A stretch of 64,000 nucleotides of DNA, from the NCBI RefSeq assembly GCF_932526225.1, contig NC_064038.1, positions 16,541,075 to 16,605,074 of the forward strand, read 5' to 3'. The notes beneath the pieces were generated by a model, which made no database searches, had not been told where the DNA came from, and saw nothing but the letters and a program-made list of their open reading frames with translations. This DNA comes from Nematostella vectensis. Lineage: Eukaryota; Cnidaria; Anthozoa; Actiniaria; Edwardsiidae. Positions within the stretch are counted from its first letter, which is position 1. Each line of letters opens with the position of its first letter. The translations under genes were made by a program, and so were the position numbers. This document shows, piece after piece, positions 11,868-25,296 of this stretch.

Positions 11868-11985
11868 TAGCTGGAGACCTGGGATAAGTGTGGGGAGAGC
11901 CCCGAGTGAGGTCAGGGCGGGCAGGAAAAACACAGAGGAAAGAAAGGGTTTATCCTTCGTGCTCCCCTCATACTTGTCCCAGCTC
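11868..11985. mobile_element. Short foldback element
   Basis: Imperfect ~25-bp arms: GGGATAAGTGTGGGGAGAGC on the left, and GTGCTCCCCTCATACTTGTC leading into CCAGC as its reverse complement on the right. The interior is non-coding; MITE-like. Confidence 0.5.
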
Positions 11986-13007
11986 TCTCGCACGGCCATA
12001 CAAAACTAGCAAACGAAACCACGAACGATTTGTCGTATTCAGGCGCGTATGCCCCCAACATCATTGACGTCCAAAAAGTGTGTCATTTCTTATGAAGAAA
12101 TCTTCAAATACTATGCCTTTTCCATATGATACCTATGACTGCGCACCACTCTCAGCCAATCCTGGGCACGCGCCTGGTATCTGCTCTTAAACCCTACAAA
12201 ACCTACGCAGGCTTCTTAACAATTATTCGCCGAAGGCGAAGTGAATAGCGGGGACTGAACAAAATTTGGTGTAATCTTTTTATCGAATTTTCAACTTTGT
12301 TTAACTTTTGGTCGCGCGAGACGATAAGAGGTATCGCTTTTTGCAGTTTTGATAATGTTCGTATCTTTTTAAAGACTTTGTTCGCTTTGAAGATTGGGGA
12401 CACCAAATACATACTGTTTTACCACACAATGCTTTCAAATAACCACGAAATTGAGAACCTCCAATGAAGGCATTACAATTACGGATTCTGACAACATTAT
12501 TTTGTAGACTCATTTAGTTCCGTTTGACACGTCGTTTTTAAGAATTTGATCGTAGAAATGTTTTCTTCCGCTTTGAATCCTCGAACAGACGATAAGGTAG
12601 ATTGGCTAAAATACTTCTTTCAATTGCAAATACATTATGCAGGCCTAAACTTTGAGTAACTTATCGTTTTCCTTCGTATAAAATGATTTTTGTTTATCAA
12701 ATAAAATTTCAGTTAACGTGAAATTGTCGCGCGCATTGCAAATCATTTCGGCGGGAAATTGTCATAATACAGTTAGTTTGAAGCCGATTTTTCGTAAAGA
12801 CGGTGAATCTAGATTAAATTTAGCAAAAATGTTGTTTTAATGTGAAGCTCGATAATTTCGGGTGCAAAAAGTTTTTTTATGGTTATTTCACAAATCGACT
12901 CATTTTCCCGAGTTTTAGCGGTGAATACATCCATTATTCCGAGATAGCGAACCAATCAGAGCGCGCGTTCTTATGAAGTTCCCGCCAAGTATATACTAAA
13001 ACGTAAT
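11986..13007. other. Intergenic; possible decayed MITE
   Basis: Contains ATTATTCGCCGAAGGCGAAG near 12221 and CCAATCAGAGCGCGCG near 12953, phrases that look like MITE ends. The two ends are not convincing inverted repeats of each other. No gene recognised. Confidence 0.35.
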
Positions 13008-15549
13008 ATATAGATTTAGGCACTGCCTAAAAGCGGAGCCAGCATTGAACACCTTTTGTGTTGACTGATCGAGGTATTTTTGGGGGATCTAGGATCCTGC
13101 TCTTTACTGAGATTTATTTATTGTACCAACCAAATGGATCCAGGCCATATTCAATAATTTAAATTATGCAGTAGATCAAAGTTAACAAACACAATTCCTG
13201 GTGTGAATATGGCTGTCAAAGTTGTCAAGAGTCTAATGACAAATTCTTATGTCCCATCATGGAAGTAATAGAAAAAATGTATTGAAATTAAAATCCCAAA
13301 ATATATCTCCTTTCATGCATTACACATTGGTGCACCCACCTTTACCAAATAGTGGCCTTGTTGTTGGTGGCCTACTCCAAAATGAATGCAATGAAGAAAA
13401 AACAGATTGATTTTGGAAGCAAATCCTAAAAAAAACATCTAAGGCATCACTGACAGTGCTAAAATGCTAACTTCTAATTTCAAAACGAACCCTTTCATTG
13501 ATCTATGTTTGGAGAAGAGAGGAAGCAAAGAATATCAATTGACTAAAAATAGTCGACAGGAGAGGAAATATAAAGGAAATTGACTCAACTTGAAAGGCTT
13601 GGTGAAAAAATATAACAGTAATGAAAATAATTTGATTGAGCATTTCTTGACATTTCCCCTTTCCCATTATCTTAACCCTTTTACCACCACAGTCCTCTAA
13701 AGAGGCCATGTCTATGCTATCCAAGCTATGTGGACAGAATTCTATTATTGAAAAAGAACAAGGTTGTTGCTAGTGTTATAAAGTTTAAGTATCTTGCCCT
13801 AAAAAACCCTCCCCTTAATAAAAGTTCCATTATTGTACATTTGTAAAGCTACAATCTGACAAGCTTTGTCCTTGTGAAGGACAAGTAATGGATGAAACAG
13901 AATTTCAAAGATAGAATATAGTGTCAGACACAATTTTAGATGAGATGAAATACTGAAGTTTTAATGTACCATTTTAAGTGGTGATCTTCCATCCCTATGG
14001 GAATTAATATCTACAAATATACATCCTTACATGCATTATATTTTGGTGTTTTTAGAAACCCTGTATCCAACCATTCCAATGAAATAAATCTAAACCTCTA
14101 AAATAAATGTAATGGGAAAGAGACTTGGAAAGGAAATCCTAAAAAGAAGATATCAGTGAAAGTACTAAATGAAAATTTCTAATTTAAAAATCAAATCTGT
14201 TCATTAATTTATTTTTGGTGCAGAGGGGAAATAGCAAAGAGCATCAATTGCATAATAGTCAAAAGGGAAAAGGAAGAAATATAACTCTTCTTTAAATGTT
14301 TGAAAAGAAAATATAATAACAATAATGTGATAATTATATTCAGTACTTTCCTAAAATTTCCCCTTTCCCATTTTCTTTAGGTTGATAGAAAACTGTTTTC
14401 TTTACAGATTAATTATTTAAAAAGCAAAAGTTTGTTTTTAGTTTACTATAATATAAGTATCTTGTTTTAAAAAAAACTATTGTGTACTGCTGAATCACAT
14501 AGTAATGAACTAGTCATTTGAGCCCCCTCCCTTATGGTACCGGGGAAGTCAGGGGTTAATGTGGGATTTTAGATTACTTTTTAACCAGAATATATCAAGA
14601 GGGGTGGTGGTATTGACTGTTTTTGACTCTTAACTTGGAAACAGGCTTTTATTAACGTTTAATCCCGCACCCTTTCCTGGGACCAAGTGTGGGGGTATCA
14701 AATGACTAGTGAATAAGAACTCCCTACTGTTATCTTTCAAGACATGGTTTTCAATTCTCAAGTCTTCCAGTCTTTAGGATTCATCTTGGCCCTCAGGTAG
14801 TCCCTGGTTCATAAAAGAGTGACATTTCTTTCAAAACAATCTTTTCATCAAGACATTTATAATCTGACTAAATTCCACAACTATTTGAAAAAATAAACAC
14901 ATGAGATGCAAGATGCAGACAACAATACATATTGGCAATAGGGGTTGAATTTTTTTTATTCTCGGTAAGGAAAATTTCTCTTGTAAGTTGAAAAAGTTGC
15001 TGTATCTTCTAAGGATATGTATCTTTTTTTCTTAGGACTAAGAGCACAGGATATAAAGACAAGAAAGGTCTTCTTTAGCAGTATATGACAAATGCAACCA
15101 CACGATATTGGTTAGCCTTTATGAAATATTTAAACACAATCAACAACAAAGATAGAACAAAGAATGTCAAAACAAAAGGAGTTATGCTCAAATAATTTGA
15201 TTACTAAGTTAAGTAGTCGCATTCTCAAAGCAAACAAAAAGGACAACAAAAAGCCTAATAACTGACCTTGCATTGTTTTTGTCGCTTTCTTGTGGTTGTG
15301 TTCGCTTTTAAATTTACTAGCTAAAACCAGACATATCCTCACATAAATCTTGGCGTGAATGAATATTAGAAGATCTCCTCTAGTTGACTTTATCCCTAAG
15401 TCACAAAATTTGAGGCAAAAAGAAATAATCATCGCATGGCAAGAACTTTTTCCCTTGCTCCGTGCTTGTATTTAGCCGCCATTACGGGGCCGAGTGGGGC
15501 CTGGGAGTTGCGCGGCTGACTGACTGGCTGGCCGCGCTGGCTCCGCTAT
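13008..15549. mobile_element. Dispersed 2.5-kb non-coding element, copy 2 (most complete)
   Basis: Begins with the palindromic-looking TTTAGGCACTGCCTAAA followed by AGCGGAGCCAGC, and ends with the reverse complement GCTGGCTCCGCT, giving perfect 12-bp inverted repeats near the two ends. The interior is non-coding and collinear with copy 1, with small indels. Copies at 51.65-53.70 kb (inverted) and 29.30-29.47 kb (fragment) share the same left end. It is best read as a non-autonomous DNA transposon; the superfamily is unknown. Confidence 0.75.
14509..14710. mobile_element. Nested foldback MITE in copy 2
   Basis: Same element and same position as in copy 1, with terminal inverted repeats ACTAGTCATTTG/CAAATGACTAGT and slightly diverged inner arms. 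Confidence 0.7.
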
Positions 15550-15573
15550 TAATTTTAGAGACTAATTCTTCAT

Positions 15574-15830
15574 ACATACAGTCGTTTGACAAAAAGTTGT
15601 CATCAACCGGCTTTGCGACTACGCGACAAGCCCGCATGTAGGCATGGGTAAAAACCACTGAAGCGCCTAGTTGCATATATTAGCCACCGCTACACCGTCT
15701 AAGTTTGAAGTTATGCAGTGGCTAATATATGGAGCTAAGCGCTTCAGTGGTTTTTACACATGCTTACATGCGGGCTTATCGCGTAGTCGCAAAGCCGGTT
15801 GTTGACAACCTTTTGTTAAACGACTGTGTA
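15574..15830. mobile_element. Long-arm foldback (hairpin) element
   Basis: Left arm about 15574-15684 and right arm about 15717-15830 are reverse complements over roughly 110 bp, with a few mismatches and small indels, around a ~33-bp loop. Matching phrases include CAACCGGCTTTGCGACTACG with CGTAGTCGCAAAGCCGGTTG, and GTAAAAACCACTGAAGCGC with GCGCTTCAGTGGTTTTTAC. It lies 25 bp beyond the end of copy 2. A transcript would fold into one long hairpin. Confidence 0.85.
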
Positions 15831-15839
15831 CTGGGGACA

Positions 15840-18800
15840 AACAGTAATTAGCAGATTAGGGGAAAGAAGCTAGCGTGCACATTTGGGGCCCCCTCGCCTC
15901 GAGCTATGAATTATTTTCGAGATGATCGTATTTGGGAGGCGATGATTAAATAAAAAGATTGAATCTCAAATGAAGACACACATTTTCATATGATCACTGC
16001 ATTTTTCATTTTTGTATTTATATTTAGCCGAAGTATTTATTTTATTTTACTCTAATCCATTTATTTTATTATACCATCGTTTGCATTGAACCGCGACCAC
16101 CAAGTCTCAAAACTCTTTTTGTCAATAGCCTTTTTTGACAGTTACCATAACTTATTCTGCAATGATCAATATTCTGGAAACTCTTGTCAATAATTTCCAT
16201 CTGTTTAACCGCTTTCTGGCTTCTGTCATTCAAATAAACGAAATTTCATTTAGTGCCTTTATAGTTTAGCCCCTCGCGGAGAGGTGGCGGGATTCAGGGG
16301 CGTGTCTCCATTTCTGTGCTGTCCAATGAAAGGGCTTCGTGGATTTTGAATGATAGAAGCCAGAATGCGAATTAGCTGCTGTAAATCGTCGGCGAGATTC
16401 CTCACACTATTAAAAACCGCAGTAAGATGGCTTTGGTATCGAAATAAAAGGTAATGTTTCCAGTGCTAGAAAAAGATACCAAAATAGGACAAAATAAAGA
16501 TAGATAACAAATGGAACAAAATTTAGGTGGATGGCTAAAAAAGAAACTAGCCGGATGTTAGCCAACACATTTTTGAGTATTTGCAATTTGAGCGTCGAGT
16601 TTTCATCTTGCGTGGTGGCGAAGTAATGCCAGCAACGTTAACCCCTTATAATTAATGTTCAATTATTAAAAAAGTTTCTAAATAATTCTAAAAATATTTT
16701 AACTATTTGCCGTTTTTAAAACGGCAAGCTGTTTTCGCCGGGATTTCTTGGTTCTATTTTACAATAACAAAGCCCCTGGTATTTTGTAAATACCTTTGGC
16801 TGTATTGACAATACCCCAGCTTTGCTGGTAAATGAAATAAATTGTGTTGAAATAGAAGCAGTTCTAATTAATGATACTATATATTGGGAAATAGCCAATA
16901 GCAATGGAAACCAGACAAAATAACCATTAGTAGACTCAAGCCTCAAATGTTTCAATCATATAAAATTAATTTAGCTTGTGTTTTATTGGTGCATCCACTT
17001 ACACAAGACATAAATAGTAATAATAATTTGTAAACCACACGTGACCAGTGAGTGCAGAAGAACAACTTGAACATACATGAATAAATGAATATCACGTGAA
17101 CATACATGAATAAATGAATATCACGTGAACCTCCTCCTGAGCGATGAACACGCTCGCATCAAGGAAAACACACGCGAAGGAACGCGGGGTTAGCATACCA
17201 ACGCGCAAGATAAAAGAACATCGCGTGAACAACACGCAAAACATGTGAACAGCACATGAACTGCGCGCAAAGCACATGGAGAACAACGGAACCACGCGAA
17301 ACACATATAAAGCACACGCGAAACACGTATAAAGCACACAGATGAAACAAATGAAAATCGTGTATCGCTTGAGCAACATTTTGGCCCTTCACTAAGAAAA
17401 TTGTACCAAACCCTTGACTACTTTGTTAGACTGTCTGATTTGGCTTGGTACATTGAATGTACAAAAATAATAGATAAAATAGGCGTTATTTTTCTTTAGA
17501 AATAGGCATTTAAGTACGCTAAATGCGATGATAAAGAAAGTTAATGTTGCGTGCGTGGTCACTAACCCAATAGATGGGGATTTAAAATCAGCTTACTCAG
17601 CTCCGATAAATGTTTGAAGACATATCCTAGTTTCTCCGGCTTTCCCCTGGTTTAAAAGCTGGCCAAGATAGCCTTAAAACTACAAAATGATATAATGTGC
17701 GATTTTGTGTTTAATAATATGGTACATGTTGCAATGCGGAGCTGGTACTTCTATTATAGCCGAATTCGTTTTTGCGCGACCGCCGAGAATTCAAATCCAT
17801 TCCTCGTCCAGGAATAGTGCGTAGTCAATCATACCACCGTGACCAATCAGTTCCCTTACTGTGTGCAGTCAAATGGTTTACGATGCGACAGTGAAAACAT
17901 GAAAGCCGTCGATTCCTTTAGACGGTTGATTGTCTACGTTGTATTCCCTAACGAGAAAAGGATTTTAGATTCACAGCGGTCGCGCATCAACCGAAAGTGA
18001 TAGCATAGTAGAGGTTTCTGTGTCTAGTAATACGGTACGTAGGCTGTGTGGTAGCCGGCTTGAGCTTGTAACATCGAGAATGAGAAAGCGGCGACTGGGG
18101 AACCAAATATTGCGCCGTCAGTACAGGGCAGCAGTCTCTCTTTCCGAAGACGTGCGCGTCTGTTTGAGAACCAGACCTGTTGGAAGAGGTTGTGAAAAGA
18201 ACTCAGTCAAACAGCGCAAATATCCGCTAATATTCTAGAAGAGCTTCGCTTACTTATAATGACCACAAAATGAAAGGGACTATATGCGGACGGCGTAGGT
18301 AAAAAACAATGGAATCGGGTCTGATTTGGGTCTGAGAGATTTCCAACCGTTTTCCGACAAACCATGTAAAATTCAAAGTTTTACTGTCTAACCTGTCCCT
18401 GTTTGCTATTTTACAATGAATATTATTTTTCCTGAGTATTTCCTTTTAAACTATTTTGAAAATTATCACTTAGGTGCTTATCTCGGGTTTTTTCTCGGGT
18501 TTTCTCAGATGTTGGCAATTCGCAATGCCCCCAGCAGTCAGTGCCATAGGATATGCGATTTGCCAGCATTTCTTTGTCTTACTGAACAATCAAAAGAGAC
18601 TTCGCGAATTCTGGCTGGTGTTGGCGATGTTTGCGCGGGGACACCTTCTAACATGGTGTTCACACAGCACCAGCACTCCTGGGCCTGTCTGTACGGGGTT
18701 TGAGAGCAATCATCAAGAGATGTCTGTTTAATCTAGTGCAAACTTTAATTCCCGTTTTAGAAAGTTTTCGAAATACTTTCGACAGATCTTGTGGTTGTTA

Positions 18801-21600
18801 ATTGGACATTTTCGTTGAGAAGACTGTGAGTAAAAAAATTGACTCAGACTAAATAGTACAACTAGAAAAACAAATTTCAAGAAGAAAAAACTGGGTGGGC
18901 GTGGGCGGTAAGGAAACAGGGGAATAAAACAACACAGGGTTATATGTTGTGCAGGTCTCTGGAAACAAACTGCTTTCGTTCATAAACATGGTGGATGATA
19001 TCTACCCAAACCCTGTATTCACATGAGCAATAAAACGTGAATTCTTGTATGGAGCCACGCCTTTTAACCCTAAGGTGAGGAATGTCTATTTCCGCGTTAT
19101 AGTCATTATTTTGAAGAAAAATATTAATAAAAAGAATTTGAAAAGGTGTTCCTAAAGGAAAAGGAAGTATAGTTAGTAAAAGCCTATTTTAAAATATATA
19201 CATTTTCACTATCTTTGCTTCCGCAGAATAGTAAATACTTGTCAATAAGAAAAAACAATATCGCTAGGTGGTCACGTATTCTTATTTTTCACTTATATGC
19301 TTTTCCTGATATGACTATTGGTGGTTTTGTCCTTTTGCGCTAATGGGAAACATTAAAGGGTTTTCCTCAGCCGCCATTTTGTTATTGAAGAATAAACACC
19401 AAGATTGTGAGAAAGCATCCATTTCAATCGGCGGATATTACGATATATTAGCTATTCAATTCAATCAGTCGAGTATCAACGTTAAATAATAGTGTAATAA
19501 TAGTTATTGTTACCATTTCTCTTATTCTGTCTAACGTGTCTAAATGACCAGGACTGGGTCGCTTAGCTGTGACAGTGAGGCCGTTACAATGTTTGTCTTT
19601 TTAAATGCCCGATTCTATGGTTTTTCACGACCTATATTTCTGCCCCTTGATTGTTTTTCTCGCTATTTCACATATCATTGATTTATCATCTATTTTTCCA
19701 TTACTTTCCTTACATTCAGCATCGAAATATAGCTGTACATATAGTACAAGGAAGAGATAAATAGTTCTACAAGATGGAGATAAAAATATAATAAAACTTA
19801 GAGATACTACTAAAAATAATAAAACTAAGAGATAAATAGATATAGATAATAGGAGAGATAAATCTAAAACAAAGTTCTTGATAGTATTGATAAGAAAAAC
19901 TACTTGCCACGCTATTTTGAAAAAAAAGAAAAATTTAAGGGAAGCATTGGAAGGTGTTTTCTCATAGTTTTTGACTGACACACACACACACAAATGCGAA
20001 CGTTATTTCGAACAATTTTTATGCTATTCCTATAGATAATGAGCGAGGTCGTATAACTAGAAACTTAACAAAAAAATCCCGCAGTGCCTTGGAAATGAAA
20101 TGATAACATCTTACTAGCAGAGTAGAAGCATTCCCCAGAGCATAATGGCAATGGACGTATGGTCTTTTTGCTTAATTTATTACTTTCTCTCAACAAGCAT
20201 AACACTAGGAACCTGTTACTCAACACTTCTTTCGATGTAAATACTCTACTGGCAGCATAAACAAACTTCGATGAATTTTCAAATCAATTTGTTCTGGCTT
20301 AAGTTGATGATTCGCACGCGCGCGCACTCTTCTACTTACATAGCCACCTGCGATGATTTACCGTACGCTAGAGATACACCAATAATGTGAGCGTGTTGTT
20401 TCAAAGGATGAAAAACCGCCTGATACCTAAGTGAGCACGAAAAGGAAAGAGAATTTCCGGCGTCTCTGAAACAACTAAGGCAAATTGTGGGTTTTTGGAT
20501 AAGGGGTTTTATCTGGCACCGTTGATGAAGTCAATAACAGATAACAGCCAAGGAAATGATCTTCCATACATCCAGATGAAGTCGTGATAATTTGGGGAAG
20601 AGTTGTCATGGTGATGACATGATTAAGATGGCTTAAATGGCGACCGACCACTTTAAGTCAAGTACTCTCTCGAGATCTCCATTCTGCGGATAAATAAAGC
20701 CGCACCACCACCTTCGGCATTTCCTCAGAAAGAAAGAAAGCTCATTTGTTATAACTATTCCAAATGTCACTACAAAAGCGCGCGAAACAGATTTGTTTTC
20801 TCTTCTGTTGCGGGCGGATAAAGAATTAACAGAGCCTTATGGGTGTTATTATCAAGTCCTTCTGAAAATTGCATAAGAATTAAACTCAATAAAACACGAT
20901 GTCAAAGTACTAACGGATGCTATTTAAACGTACTTGAGTCGCACTTACGGTTGAGTCGCACCGCCGCACGCACCCGCTTACAAAACCCCGACGCACTTTG
21001 CCAGACACTTAAAGCAATGGCTGAAGCACTCGAAAACTGTTTTACACCGGTTCGTTAGCGGAAAGTTGAAAAGGCTGCAGTGTGCGCCACTTACTTCTGA
21101 AATGCTTGAAATAGCACGTTTAATAAATGATGAATTAGCATTGTGATTTCTGCTTGTCTCGGTACTTTTGTCGCTCGAGATAATGGGAGATAACTCAGGT
21201 CATAAAAAAAATCACCAGAAATAAATATCTCAGACGCCTTTTCTTATAAGTATACACTTAAAAGAACAGAATACAAATCCATGGAAAATTTAGGGCTCTA
21301 GCCCAAAATTGGCAAAAAGGATTTATGCATCGCAAGGCAATTTCTGAGATCTCCTAATGCACGATAAGTTACCCGAAAACTAGGGCAGTTCAATAGGCAC
21401 CTCGATGCAATTGCAGTTTTTAGGAATTTTTAGGAAATATCGGGTTCCGGAAATACGTTTTCATACATTAAAAATAATATTGGTTTCAAGTAAATTCGAG
21501 TTTATAACAATCTGCCGTTTTAGCTAAATGAAACGGAAAATCGCATTGCACTTGCATTGTTCATAGGAATAAATACAAAAAGGCCCAAATAGTCGTGTTC
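15840..21600. other. Intergenic; low-complexity patches, no gene recognised
   Basis: A 34-bp unit (CGTGAACATACATGAATAAATG) is tandemly doubled at ~17066-17132, followed by diverged AAAGCACACGCGAAACAC repeats to ~17345. A CA run lies at 19978-19991 beside an AT-rich tract. Open frames in these tracts are composition artefacts or lack known motifs. Confidence 0.5.
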
Positions 21601-21620
21601 GTGAACCAGAGGAATGAAAC

Positions 21621-21724
21621 AATACACCAAAAACTGGAATTCGACTATGCCAAAGCTCAGGGCCTGAAGAAGTCTTATTAAAAACGAAAATTTGGCAGAG
21701 TCGAATTCCAGTTTTTGGTGTATT
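21621..21724. mobile_element. Foldback with 34-bp arms around a dispersed motif
   Basis: Arms 21621-21654 and 21691-21724 are reverse complements at 33 of 34 positions. The 36-nt loop holds CCTGAAGAAGTCTTATTAAA. The same motif, with the same GTTTTTGGTGTATTG-type right flank, occurs at 38474-38545 and, shorter, at 9032-9080. It resembles a retroelement 3' tail; the family is unknown. Confidence 0.7.
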
Positions 21725-24420
21725 GCATTGTTCATAGAGATAGATTTGCCTATAAATGGATCTCCTACAATTACCTTAAAAACACTCCAAGTTTATTATG
21801 AATGTTTTCAAATTTAAATGAACTTTTTAGAGGCAGTTAGTGTGCACAGTGTCGCTTTAAACACTGTGAGTATTGTAGCCGCTGAAGTACACCCTTGTTA
21901 TTATATTTTATACAGCAGAACATTAAAATAAGTTTTCTTCCTATCTTCGTCAACTGTTTCAAGGGCGTTTCGAGGCCGTGTATATTGAAGTGAGGACAAC
22001 AGAGCACATGCCCTTCACATTTCTGAATAATGTTTCACAGCAGAACATTGAGAAACTACTTCAAATATCCTTTTTATTGTCAGCAATCGTTTCAAGGGCG
22101 TGCGACGCTATTCACTCAAGTACGCACAGCGGTATTGCGCAGGATTTTCCGAATGTTCACAGCAGATCATTAAGTAGGAATTGCGAATATCACCCTTTTT
22201 ATTTCAACCCACTGTTTTTTAACTGTTTTAACGACCCTTTTTTCAAATGACACAACAGAACGATAGAGAACGCATTAAGTAAAAATTACTGAATGTGCTA
22301 GTACACTAGCGAGTGGAAAAATAATTATATTGTGTTCATCATATCGAGATACAAGCAAATGGTCTCAAGCGCGCCCAGCGGTTCATATGAAAATTATAAA
22401 CTAAGCAAGAAATTTTCTTTTCTAGATGTTACACAAACGAACACAAGTCTTGTTGGTGCAAAGCTTATATTATTTTACAGCTCATTTTACAATCTAAACA
22501 GTTTTGTGGCCGTTAAAAGTGCAAAGTAATTTGTTTTTAAAATCAAGAATCAACAAAGTTTCAATAAGTTTGTCAAAACATGGATAAATGACAAAAGCAT
22601 AAACACAAATGATGTTTGCGCCGTTCCTGATCATGTTGGTTTTTGAGTGAAGAGCAGACAATTCACACTGAGCCTAAAGACACATCAACTAATGAGTTAA
22701 TCATCAATAAGAAAAAAGGATCAGATGGTTCGGCACACAACAACACCTTTTTTTCAGGGCTTCCATGTCATGGAAAAAAGTAACACATACAAACCAAAGA
22801 AAAAGAAAATTTAAAAAGAAAGATATGCTCTTTAAAAAGAATAGACTAGGCTAGCCGTGGAAGTTTTTTTATGCGCTTGGCTTTATGTGTATGCGTGGCA
22901 TATTGGATATTGTTATGGAATCTCATATAAATTAGAGCTTCAGAGGGATGATACTATCTAAAATGAGTATTCGAAGTTATCAAAATAGCTTTAAGGGACT
23001 TGTGTGCTGAGTAAAGTCCCAACCTTTTTGTCAACAACTTCCTTCGCCTCGAGTCACAAGGTACATGTGCCTCGGTTGTTGACTGAATTGAATAGCGCTC
23101 GAGGGCAGCGTTTACACAACTTTTAACAACAAATACATTATCTTGAACAGAACGTCGTCGCTGAATGGGTGGTTCGCAACCTACTAAAAGGGGGCAGAAC
23201 ACTAAGCATTTTTAGCAATGAAAACAAACTCAAAAAGCACTCTTAGAATAAGGAAACGAACGAGGCTCTCTTTCCTGACGTTTCCTGTTTGGGAGTTACA
23301 GCTATGGCATCCAGGGTTTTTTTCGGAAGCCGTTACAATAAGCGTAATCGTTAATGATTGTGTTGGGTTTTCAAATGTTTCGGTTTCTTTTGGGGCTTTA
23401 AGACACTTCAAATGTGGTTGCATTGTTTTAGTTCTGCCAAATTAAACAAAAGCCTTTTTAATAGACACTGCTGATGAGACCCATATTAAAAAAAATAGTT
23501 TTCGAACAATTGAAACGAACACTTTTCATTTGACTATGGTATCATGTAGCGAATAAGCCATGAAATAGAAAAGTGCTTTCTAATTTGAAATGTTTCGAAT
23601 ATATAAAAGTTCTTAATAAATGCTAGAGGCCATGATTCTAGCCTAATGCAATTGTTCAGTAAACTTGGATAATATGCTTGTTTTCCCGAATAGCCTTTCT
23701 GTCAAAGATTGCCGTTTGTTTTTGGACAAAATTTCGAAAGGAGATTAGATTTTCAACAGACGTTGATGGCCTTATCTGCTAAGCTAAAGATGCTCGAGAC
23801 ATCTTAGATAATTGTTTTGATTTGAAGGCACGACGATGTAATAGGGGCCTCAATCACGGTTTCATCCTATTTTTGTTCTATTCAATAAATAAATCAATAC
23901 AAGCGCATTTAAACTTTATTAGAGAGAGATTCTTATACTGAAGAAACTTGAAGAAAGAGATAGCACTGCTCAATAATATCTTCGCGAATTTTAATGGAAC
24001 TCTTAAACAAAGTCGCTTGTGATTTGGGTTATTCCTCTCATTGAAAACGTTGCTAAAAGCACTTTTCTTTATATGCAGAACACAAGTTCAAGACTAGATA
24101 GTCACCAAGACGACCCACTTAGTCTGAATAGAGAATCATCAAAGCATATCAAATAGTTGGGTGGGAGGCCTTTAACGCGCTGCTAAGCCTTTCCTTTGCT
24201 TCCAAAGCAGCAGGGCGTGTCGTAAAGGCATTGTTAAGCTTACCTTAAGGCAAGCTAAAGCATGTTAGCTAGTAAATTCCTAATGCTTTATTCCTGATTT
24301 CGGTTTCGCCTCAGCTTTGTGAGAGAGCAACAGGTAATGGAATGAAGTTGAAGTGTTCTCAAGCAGGGACAAATCGACTAAGATGTACTTGTGATTTATA
24401 ACGATATAATAAAGTCTTAC
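21725..24420. other. Downstream of the distal Pax homeobox exon; 3' exon not found
   Basis: This is where the remaining homeodomain exon (residues 47-60, expected to encode V-W-F-S/Q-N-R-R) of the distal Pax gene should lie on the minus strand. Reading the minus strand by eye I find no such phrase behind an AG acceptor. No other gene is recognised. Confidence 0.4.
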
Positions 24421-24716
24421 CTGAACTCGCGCTTCACTGAGTCCAAGCCTTTGGGCTAGTTCTTCTCGTGCGTATATGTCTGGGTAATGTGTTTTGCGAA
24501 ACGCTCTTTCAAGCTCGTCGGTCTGTGATACAGTGAATCGTGTGCGACTTCGTCGTGGCTTGTGGCACGGCAGTTCCCTGTCTTCAGGCCTTGGGTCATT
24601 ATCGAACTCTTCATCGTCTCCTTTTTCTAGACGAAATAGAGGGTACTCAATGTATTGGTCGTAAAGGCAAATGTTTAATGCATCGCTGTTGACATGGAAT
24701 GGTTTTAACCTTCTTT
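24421..24716 (-). CDS. PaxD: Distal Pax gene, homeodomain 5' exon
   Basis: Internal exon bounded by CTTTCTAG/AA (acceptor) and GTTCAG/GTAAGA (donor at 24420). It is entered in phase 1, which fits the preceding paired-domain exon, and left in phase 0. An acidic stretch ([18 protein letters not shown]) precedes homeodomain residues 1-46: RRSRTRF, then helix 1 with [27 protein letters not shown], and SEARVQ. The split at 46/47 is the classic position for paired-class homeoboxes. Recognition-helix residues 47-60 must come from a further exon, which I did not find. Predicted nuclear DNA-binding transcription factor. Confidence 0.85.
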
Positions 24717-25296
24717 CTAGAAAGTTCTCCAGGGTTTTTTTTAAGGCTTCCTAACCTTTCCAAACTACACACACATTAGCCTTGTACGCTTATGGAGATT
24801 TAGCTTAGAAATAAATATTTCAACCTCTCTAATAAAAAAAAATCATCACAATAGTTTATTCAATATGCCGTAACACTTAATATCAAGGAGTCTGGTATGT
24901 TTTCTTCAAGGCTATTGAATGATATGTCATAACTATGGTTTCCTTCTCCTCTGCCTAATGCTACATACTATTGTTACTCAAATAAAATGCACTGAACTGT
25001 AAGGTAACATTCTAGCTTTTTCTGTGATCATTTTATTCATAGAAATGACAAAATAAGTTTTTTTTAATCTATAGGAGCACCATCGCTTTGATCTTTGCTC
25101 GATGAGAGCAAGAAATCGCTTAAAAGTTCTACTGTATTGTCATAAAAATGGGCGTTTAAAACACCACAAGGTCTTTGTGTGTGTTTCACAAACTACTTTA
25201 GACAAATTTTTATGCTATTTTACAGTAAAAGCAGCCATACTACAGAATTATCGAAAACTAACTTTGCGGTTGAATCGCTTATGTTACAAATGTTAC

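Noticed and set aside
16716..16955. VWFP phrase as the missing Pax homeodomain exon
   Set aside because: Only V-W-F matches; N-R-R and the basic tail are absent and there is no proper acceptor.
19625..19993. 122-codon hydrophobic minus frame
   Set aside because: Translation of an AT-rich tract and a CA repeat; no protein features beyond composition.
21655..21690. Hammerhead ribozyme (CTGAAGA ... GAAA)
   Set aside because: The core has an extra A before stem II, the base facing A15.1 is not U, and no UH cleavage site is in the right place; TCAGG/CCTGA would pair within the supposed core.
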